From positions 115,819 to 179,818 of the forward strand of contig QAOA01001274.1 in the NCBI GenBank assembly GCA_003255065.1: a stretch of 64,000 bases of DNA, written 5' to 3'. This document shows positions 57,627 to 64,000 of the stretch, piece by piece. The stretch is from Cercis canadensis (lineage: Eukaryota > Streptophyta > Magnoliopsida > Fabales > Fabaceae). The notes below the pieces were generated by a model. That model was not told the DNA's origin, ran no database searches, and was given only the letters and a program-made list of their open reading frames with translations. Within the stretch, counting starts at the first letter, position 1. Each line of letters opens with the position of its first letter. Made by a program: the position numbers and the translations under genes.

Positions 57627-59285
57627 CTAAACTTCTTTAGGTCCTTTCATGTTAGAAACAAATGTGCCTTTAGGCACCCATACCATCTTTCTTTTATTAC
57701 AAAGATTTTTGTAAGAACAAATATTTTGAAAATGTCCCATGTAACCATAGTAAGAACAGGTTCCTTTAGAAAAGGAATGTGAAGAGGAAGCTTTGACAGA
57801 GGTGTTTTTCAACAATTTTGAAGAACTAGGCTGAGCATAGCCTAAACCAGACTTGTCATTACTTACTCTTTGCTTTCCTAGAATGGAGTTTAGATTATTT
57901 CTTCCCTTAACAAATTTGGCTAAATCTCCAGTCAGCTCAGTTATTTTTTCTTTTAATTTGTCATTTTCCCTTTTAAGAGAGGAAGTGAAATTATCTTCTT
58001 TTTCAAGAATATTATTTTGATGCTGAAGATTGTTAAGTCTATTAATCAACTCAGCATTATCCTTTTCAAGTTCCTCTATCACACTGACTTGTTCTTTTAT
58101 AATTTTCTTTAAGGCACTGATTTTTACAAGTCTTTTCTCATAGTCAAATGACAAATCATCAAATGCAAGACTCAACTCATCATAAGAAGGCAGGAGATCA
58201 AAGTCTAGATCATTTACCTCACGCTTTTCTCCAAACCTTTCCCCATGTGCCATTAGACATAAGTTGGCCACATTTTCTTCTTCTGACTCATTACTTTCTG
58301 ATGTTGAGTCTTCATCACTCCAAGTGGCCACCATAGCTTTCTTTTTCTCCTTTCTAAAGAACCTCTTTTTGTTGAGATTTGGACATTCGGGTTTAATGTG
58401 CCTTGGCTTTCTGCATTCATAACATATGATAGGCTCTTCGCTGCTTTCTCCCTTGTTGAAGTCTTTGCGAGCTTTCTGTGAGAAGTTCTTCTTCTCTTTT
58501 CTTTTTCTCATCATATCAAGAACTCTTCTAGTTACTAGGGCTACTTCTTCATCACTAGAGTCTGGTTCTCCTTGAGTGCTGATCTCTGAAACATTTGAAG
58601 TGAGGGCCAGATTTTTCTTTCTTTCCTCGATCATGCTCTTCTTTTCCATAATCAGAATCTGGTGCGATTCAAGAGTGCCTCTAAGAGCATCAACAATAAG
58701 ATCATTTGTTTCTACGAATTGAAGCAAGACAGTAACTTTGGAGTTCCATTTTTCAGTGAGGCATCTCAGGATTTTCTTGACTTGTTCCTTTTGAGTATAG
58801 ACTCTTCCAAGTCCTTTCAAGCTGTTAATGATACTTAAAAATCGAGCAAAAAAGGAATCCAGAGACTCATCTGGAGTCATGTGGAACATCTCATATTTGG
58901 AGGAATAAATGTCAATTTTTGCTTCTTTGACATGGCTTGTTCCTTCATGAATGGCAGCAAGTCTATCCCACATTTCTTTTGCTGTGTTGTAGGAGGCAAT
59001 GTTTTCATATTCTATAGCAGACACTCCACATACAATGTTGTATCTAGCCTTGGAGTTTAACGTGAATCTGAGTTTGTCTTCAGTGGTGAACTCATGCTCT
59101 TTTTTTGGGACAGTAACTCCATCAACTACTTTGGTAGGGTGAGTGATGCCATCTCTAACTATCTGCCAAACATCATAATCAATTGCTTCAAGATACATTT
59201 CTATTTGTTGCTTCCAGTAGGGATAGTTCTCTCTATTGAAGAAAGGAGGCTTGTGAGATGAGTGAGACTCATTTTGGTTATTCAT
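57627..59285 (-). CDS. gag: Sirevirus gag, copy 2 (open, 552 residues)
   Basis: An uninterrupted frame from an ATG at 59285, 70 bp after the primer-binding site, closely similar along its length to the gag at 19082-20725. The gag core lies in residues about 15-215. The first zinc knuckle (Cys-x2-Cys-x4-His-x4-Cys) is intact at about 289-302. The second has lost its second cysteine (Cys-x2-Tyr-x4-His-x4-Cys) near residue 511, so it should not bind zinc normally. A long acidic and heptad-rich region separates the two. Pol starts 24 bp downstream in another frame. Confidence 0.9.
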   Translation of the reverse strand: MNNQNESHSSHKPPFFNRENYPYWKQQIEMYLEAIDYDVWQIVRDGITHPTKVVDGVTVPKKEHEFTTEDKLRFTLNSKARYNIVCGVSAIEYENIASYNTAKEMWDRLAAIHEGTSHVKEAKIDIYSSKYEMFHMTPDESLDSFFARFLSIINSLKGLGRVYTQKEQVKKILRCLTEKWNSKVTVLLQFVETNDLIVDALRGTLESHQILIMEKKSMIEERKKNLALTSNVSEISTQGEPDSSDEEVALVTRRVLDMMRKRKEKKNFSQKARKDFNKGESSEEPIICYECRKPRHIKPECPNLNKKRFFRKEKKKAMVATWSDEDSTSESNESEEENVANLCLMAHGERFGEKREVNDLDFDLLPSYDELSLAFDDLSFDYEKRLVKISALKKIIKEQVSVIEELEKDNAELINRLNNLQHQNNILEKEDNFTSSLKRENDKLKEKITELTGDLAKFVKGRNNLNSILGKQRVSNDKSGLGYAQPSSSKLLKNTSVKASSSHSFSKGTCSYYGYMGHFQNICSYKNLCNKRKMVWVPKGTFVSNMKGPKEV

Positions 59286-59355
59286 GATACCTGCAATACA
59301 ATCTTGATAGGATCTTTAGCTCATAGTTAGTTAAACCAGAAAATGATGAGCACTA

Positions 59356-59367
59356 GCTCTGATACCA
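59356..59367 (-). promoter_or_regulatory. Primer-binding site of Sirevirus copy 2
   Basis: The minus strand reads TGGTATCAGAGC two bases inside the 5' LTR. Confidence 0.93.
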
Positions 59368-59369
59368 AT

Positions 59370-60522
59370 TGAGAGTGCAGGATCTATTCCTAGAGGGGGT
59401 GAATAGGAATTAATTAAAAAGTGCTTCTTAAAGTTGATTCAAATAGCATATTTGTTTAAGAACTTGTTAACGAAAACTAGTTCTTACAAACAAGTTCTTC
59501 TACAAATCCCAGACTTGAATATCCAAACAAAGACTTTACAAACCATGCACCATTAGAAACAGAGGATTAACCAGAGAAGCAAAGATAAAGAAAGAAAGAG
59601 CTAGACAGAGATTTTATAGTGGTTCGGCCTAACATGCCTACATCCACTTCTCCCATGTTAATGGGGTTCCACTATACTTCAAGGTTATTTCTCAAGCTTC
59701 TCCAAGCTTTACACCAAGTTTATTTTACAAGCTTCTTCAAGCTTAGCTCCCATGGTTTTTGTTTTCCAAGCTCACCATGAACTTACTCTCTCTAACTCTA
59801 GAGATCACTCACATGGATTTCTCCCATAGAAATCCAAGATATAAAACCTAAGTGTTTGGTTTAGCCCCAATAGAAACTCTCTCAAAGAGTAGATGTATTA
59901 CAATGAAGATCTTGATACATGAAGGTATCCAAGAGTAGGAAAAAGAAGATGTAGAACTCAGTTCTTCAACAATGGCTTCCTTCTCTATTTCTCTCGTGTG
60001 TTGCTTCTCTTCTGTTCTTCATGAATGAATATGAATACTTGATGCCTTCTTGCTTTATTGGTTTCCCTTGCACGTGAAAGGCCAAATGGTGAGGGAAAAG
60101 AGGAGCCATTAACCGGCTGACCCCTTGTCCATCAGTCATACTACTTTTGTCCTTTTTGTCCAAAAAGTTTCTCTTTGTGTAAGAGAGTAGAAACAAATTT
60201 CTTGATAGTTGAGCTTTTCTAAAAGCACATAGAAAGATATTTCCTATTTACTAAGAGTACAACTCTTAGTCAGATAAGCAAAAGGGAAACTTTGGCCTGA
60301 AGCCCGCAAGCAGCCTTGTCCACATCAGCAATATCATAGTCCTATCATATGATCCAAAACTGGTTTTGAAGAACAAGTTCTTCAAGACTCATTTGAAGAT
60401 TGAGCTGGATACAACTTAGAAAACATAGCAAAGATTAAGAACAACAAGACAAACAACACATATAAGAAATTAAGACATTATTGTTATTATCAAAACAGGT
60501 TCAGAAACTTGTGGGACTAACA
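59370..60522 (-). repeat. 5' LTR of Sirevirus copy 2
   Basis: Same length and near-identical sequence to 50447-51599. Confidence 0.93.
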
Positions 60523-61146
60523 CCAACCTTGTCATCAAACTTGCTCCAAACAACTATGTTGCATGGGCAAAGCAAATGAAATCCATGCTCATAGGTTATG
60601 GTCTTGTTGGCCATATCACCGGCTCCACACCATGCCCTCCGCCCACCATTGAAGTTAATGAAGAAATTATTGCCAACCCGCTGTCCACCTTTTGGGTATG
60701 GCAAGATCATTTCTTGCTTTTGGCCATTATGGCCTCTTGTGAACTCGATGCACGTGCCGTCATCTCTCAAGCTGAATCTGCCCAAGAAGCTTGGGACCGG
60801 CTGTGTCGTGCCTTTGCTAATCGCTCTAGGTCACGTATCTTGACCTTAAAGGAGCATCTTTCGAACCTCACCAAAGGTTCCATCTCTGTTGTCGAGCACC
60901 TTCGCACCATTAAGGGCATTGCCGATGAACTTTCTCTCATTGGCCATCCTTTGGATGAAATTGATCTCATCCTTCATTGTTTAAGTAGTTTGGGTCCTGA
61001 ATACAAGGACATCTCATCTGCTTTGCGCATTAGAGAGAACCCCGTTTCCTATGATGAACTCTATGAGTTGCTCACTGACCATGAAGCTCTCTTACAAAAA
61101 GAAGCCAAATCTGTTGACCTTCCAGTGGCTGCCAACTATGTCAAGA
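60523..61146 (+). pseudogene. Copia gag, continuation after the nested insertion
   Basis: Continues the frame of 50363-50446. The UBN2-type gag core is clear: Ala-Trp-Asp-Arg-Leu-Cys, Leu-Lys-Glu-His-Leu, Ile-Asp-Leu-Ile-Leu-His-Cys-Leu, then the Tyr-Glu-Leu-Leu-Thr-Asp-His-Glu region. There is no zinc knuckle: the frame passes into integrase-type sequence at about 61147. Confidence 0.85.
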
Positions 61147-63855
61147 AACACCACTATCCCTTTGATGTGTCTAGCCTTTCTAGTTCAGGACCCCTGGATA
61201 TTATTTATTCAGATGTATGGGGTCCTACCCCTTGTTATTCCCTTGATGGTTTTCGATATTATGTAATTTTCATCGATCACTTCTCTCGTTATGTTTAGTT
61301 ATATCCTATTAAACATAAATCTGATGTTTCTTTGATCTTTCCCACCTTTAAGACATTAGTTGAGAAAACGTTTAACTCCAAAATTAAAACCTTGTATTCG
61401 GATAATGGTGGAGAGTACCTAGGGCTACGTCCCTTCCTCTCTTCTCATGGCATAAATCACTTACACACCCCTCCAGACACTCCTGAACATAATGGACTCT
61501 CAAAACGTAAACACCGTCATCTACTTGAAACAGCACGCTACCTTCTCAATCATGCTTCTCTTCCTACAAAGTTCTGGTCATTTGCACTCAAAACAGCAGC
61601 CTATCTTATCAACAGACTTCCCACGCCAGTCCTCAAGTCCAAATCCCCCTTTTTCCATTTTATTTAACAAATCCCCAAATTATTCAAAATTTCAAATTTT
61701 TGGTTGCCTTTGCTTTCCTTGGCTAAAACCATATACTACCAACAAACTCTAACCTAGGTCCAACTCTTGTGTCTTCCTTGGTTACTCCACCACACAAAGT
61801 GCCTACATTTGTTTTGATATTCAAAATCAAAAGTTATTCCACTCATGGCATGTTCAGTTTTTAGAAGATATTTTTCCTTTTTCCAAAGAATCCTTCTCCT
61901 CTTCAATCTCATCTCCTACGTCTCTCTCCAACTCTCCTTTTCCCCATGAGTTAATTCCCTCTCACAGTCCCACTCTACCTTTATCACTTCCCAGTCAACC
62001 CTCCACCGAATCCTCCCTCTCTTCCTTGAACCCGTCCACCTCTTCTCCCTCTCCACTTCTACCTATTTCTGCACGTTCACCTCCCACTTCACCCTCTCCT
62101 CCATGTGCTCTCTCTGACCCTACAGCAGTGACTTTGCCGCCTGCCACTCAAGGACTTCTCTCAGGTAACTCAACTTCTCCTCCACCTGTCCCTCCCCTCA
62201 ACACTCACCCCATGACCACTAGAGCTAAAAACCACATACACAAACCCAAGAAACTATATGCGGTTTCCAAATACCCTCTTCCCCAAGCTCTTGAACCTAC
62301 ATGTGTCTCTCAAGCTCTCAAAACTCCCCACTGGAGATAAGCTATGTCTGAGAAATTTAATGCTCTCATGAACAATGATACTTGGGATTCAATACCGTCA
62401 CACCCTACCTATAATATTGTTGGCAACAAGTGGGTATTTCGTGTCAAACGAAATTCAGATGGCTCCATTTCATGCTACAAAGCATGTCTTGTCACCAAGG
62501 GCTTCCACCAATGTCCCGGTGTTGACTATTTTGATACATTTAGTCCTGTTATCATGCCTCAAACAATCAAAATAGTACTTTCTATTGCTTTCTCACGTGG
62601 CTGGCCTCTTTGCCAATTGGACGTGAACAATGCATTCCTTCAAGGAGCCCTCACCGAGACTATATACATGGCTCAACCCCCTGGTTTTGTTAATCAAAAA
62701 TATCCATCTCATGTGTGCCGCCTCAAGAAAGCTCTATATGGCCTCAAACAAGCCCCCCATGCATGGTATCACTTTTTACGTACTTTTCTCTTGCACTATG
62801 GTTTCATTAATTCCAAGACAGATGCTTCCCTGTTTATATATCAAACAGGTACTATCATTGCCTATTTTTTGGTCTATGTTGATGATCTCCTCCTAACCGG
62901 CAACTCCACTGCTTTTCTTGCACAATTTATGAAATCCCTTGCCACTGCCTTCTCCTTAAAAGACCTCGGTTTTCCTAATTATTTTCTTGGTCTTGAACTA
63001 ATTCCCTCGCCAAGAGGGCTCTTTATCATACAACACAAGTATATAAGAGATCTGCTGGCCAAATCAAACATGGAAGGCGCCAAACCGGTCACCACTCCTA
63101 TGTCAACCTCGGCTAAATTTGCTCTTGACTCTCCTTTGACTGATGTGACTGTTTACAGGACATTGGTTGGATCTCTCCAATACTTGTCTCTCACTCGTCC
63201 GGATGTTGCTTACATAGTTAGCCGCCTTACTCAGCACATGCATGCTCCAACCGATGACCACTATCAAGCCCTAAAGCGATCGCTGCATTACCTCAAATCT
63301 ACACTCACCTTTGGCATTATTCTTACTCGACACACTTCACTCTAGCTCACTGCCTACTGTGATGCTGATTGGGTAGGTGACACAGCTGATCGTCGCTCTA
63401 CAGGTGCCTACATTGCTTATCTTGACAACAATCCCATCTCCTGGAGCTCTCGCAAGCAGAAATCAGTGGCTCGCTCATCCACAGAGGCTGAATACCGCAC
63501 CAATGCTTCCACCTCTGCAGAAATTCTATGGCTTCAACACTTGCTTACCGAGCTTGGTCTCAAGCTCCCTGCCCCTCCCCTGATTTACTCCGATAACATT
63601 GGTGCCACCTATCTTTGTGCCAACCCTATCTTTCACTCAAGAATGAAGCACTTGTCCATTGACTATCACTTTGTCCGGGATTTAGTTGCTAACAAAGCTC
63701 TCCGAGTCTCTCATGTCCCCTCCTTACATCAACTTGCGGATCTTCTCACCAAGCCACTACCGGGGCCCTGTTTTCAATCTCTTAGGTCCAAGATTGGTGT
63801 CGTTGACTCCTCCACCATCTTGAGGGGGCGTATTGGAGAGTCAGCTGTTAGTTAG
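61147..63855 (+). pseudogene. pol: Copia pol lacking protease (integrase, reverse transcriptase, RNase H)
   Basis: The integrase core begins at about 61180 with Tyr-Ser-Asp-Val-Trp-Gly-Pro and has Ser-Asp-Asn-Gly-Gly-Glu-Tyr at about 61398. A TAG lies at 61297-61299. The integrase C-terminal and linker region (61668-62340) is Pro/Ser-rich with stops. Reverse transcriptase runs 62344-63345 with Tyr-Gly-Leu-Lys-Gln-Ala-Pro and Tyr-Val-Asp-Asp at about 62875. A TAG at 63343-63345 precedes RNase H (Tyr-Cys-Asp-Ala-Asp-Trp at about 63355, Ser-Ser-Thr-Glu-Ala-Glu-Tyr at 63475). RNase H ends close to the polypurine tract. Very similar to the fragment at 33548-34800, so both come from one lineage. 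Confidence 0.9.
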
Positions 63856-64000
63856 TATTTGATTTTCCTTTTACTTAGTCAAATATACTTGTAACAAACT
63901 CTCACATACAACAACTCCCTTATCTAGGGTTATCTAGGGTTAGTTATCCTTTAATTTGAATTTCAAATATTCTTTACACTTGTATAAAGTCACAACTACA
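63831..64000 (+). repeat. 3' LTR of the plus-strand copia element (cut by window end)
   Basis: First 170 bp match 50093-50255 except for a 10 bp tandem slip (TATCTAGGGT) and a few substitutions. The rest lies outside the window. Confidence 0.9.

Larger units (their letters stand above)
50447..60522 (-). mobile_element. Sirevirus-type Ty1/copia retrotransposon, copy 2 (complete, nested)
   Basis: 5' LTR 59370-60522 and 3' LTR 50447-51599, both 1153 bp. Target duplication CCAAC lies at 50442-50446 and 60523-60527. Order on the minus strand is primer-binding site, gag, pol, env-like ORF, polypurine tract. The LTRs are much more alike than those of copy 1, so this is the younger insertion, although pol and env-like frames already carry stops. 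It sits in the gag of a plus-strand copia element. Confidence 0.95.
50093..64000 (+). mobile_element. Ty1/copia element on plus strand, split by a nested Sirevirus, cut by window end
   Basis: 5' LTR 50093-50301, primer-binding site 50302-50313, gag from 50363, nested insertion 50447-60522, rest of gag and pol 60523-63855, polypurine tract (GAGGGGGCG, 63822-63830), 3' LTR from 63831 to the window end. Gag passes straight into integrase near 61147, so the gag zinc knuckle and the protease are deleted. Several stops lie in pol. It is a non-autonomous, decayed copy of the lineage also seen at 33377-35000. Confidence 0.9.

Overview
The window is nuclear DNA from a eudicot plant, probably a woody species. 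The evidence is AT-rich intergenic DNA, nested Ty1/copia LTR retrotransposons primed by initiator-Met tRNA, a nuclear copy of plastid atpB-atpE, several miR477-like hairpins (a family I know from poplar, grape, citrus and cassava), and draft-assembly gaps. No bacterial or phage features are present. Host protein-coding content is very low: three small cysteine-containing secreted-type genes or fragments (7148-7414 +, 7850-7955 -, 28872-29222 -). Nearly all other long reading frames are retrotransposon.

Layout. 1-8.6 kb: decayed copia gag (1.2-2.0 kb), two miR477-like hairpins on the minus strand (2.7 and 3.1 kb), a conserved block at 4.2 kb that recurs at 32.3 kb, and two cysteine-rich genes at 7.1-8.0 kb next to a gap. 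8592-21896: a Sirevirus-type copia element on the minus strand (gag, pol, env-like third ORF), whose env-like ORF is split by a 3.3 kb TG...CA insertion. 21.9-25.9 kb: a repeat of the element's 5' end plus unique flank on either side of a 513-N gap, best explained as an assembly duplication. 25996-26950: a solo LTR. 28.9-32.4 kb: third cysteine-rich gene, miR477-like hairpin 3, second copy of the 4.2 kb block. 33377-35000: an internally deleted copia element with intact LTR pair and target duplication, followed by hairpin 4. 37898-38979: a plus-strand Sirevirus solo LTR. 39.3-43.7 kb: a tandemly duplicated unit carrying hairpins 5 and 6, with a plastid atpB-atpE insertion and a small solo LTR between them. 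45.7-48.6 kb: interleaved duplications, a second small solo LTR and a hairpin-less relic of the miRNA promoter block. 50093-64000 (cut by the window end): a second copia lineage on the plus strand, split in its gag by a complete Sirevirus at 50447-60522 (target duplication CCAAC).

Biology. The most notable host feature is the dispersed cluster of six minus-strand foldbacks. Each carries the miR477-like core CCCTCAAAGGCTTCC or a variant in the 5' arm, and five have a TATA box about 45-110 bp upstream, so each looks like its own transcription unit. The cluster grew by segmental and tandem duplication and was then broken up by retrotransposons. The cysteine-rich genes share a TATA element and signal-peptide region, so they are also local duplicates. 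Single Ns joining near-identical sequences show that some apparent short tandem repeats are contig-overlap artefacts.
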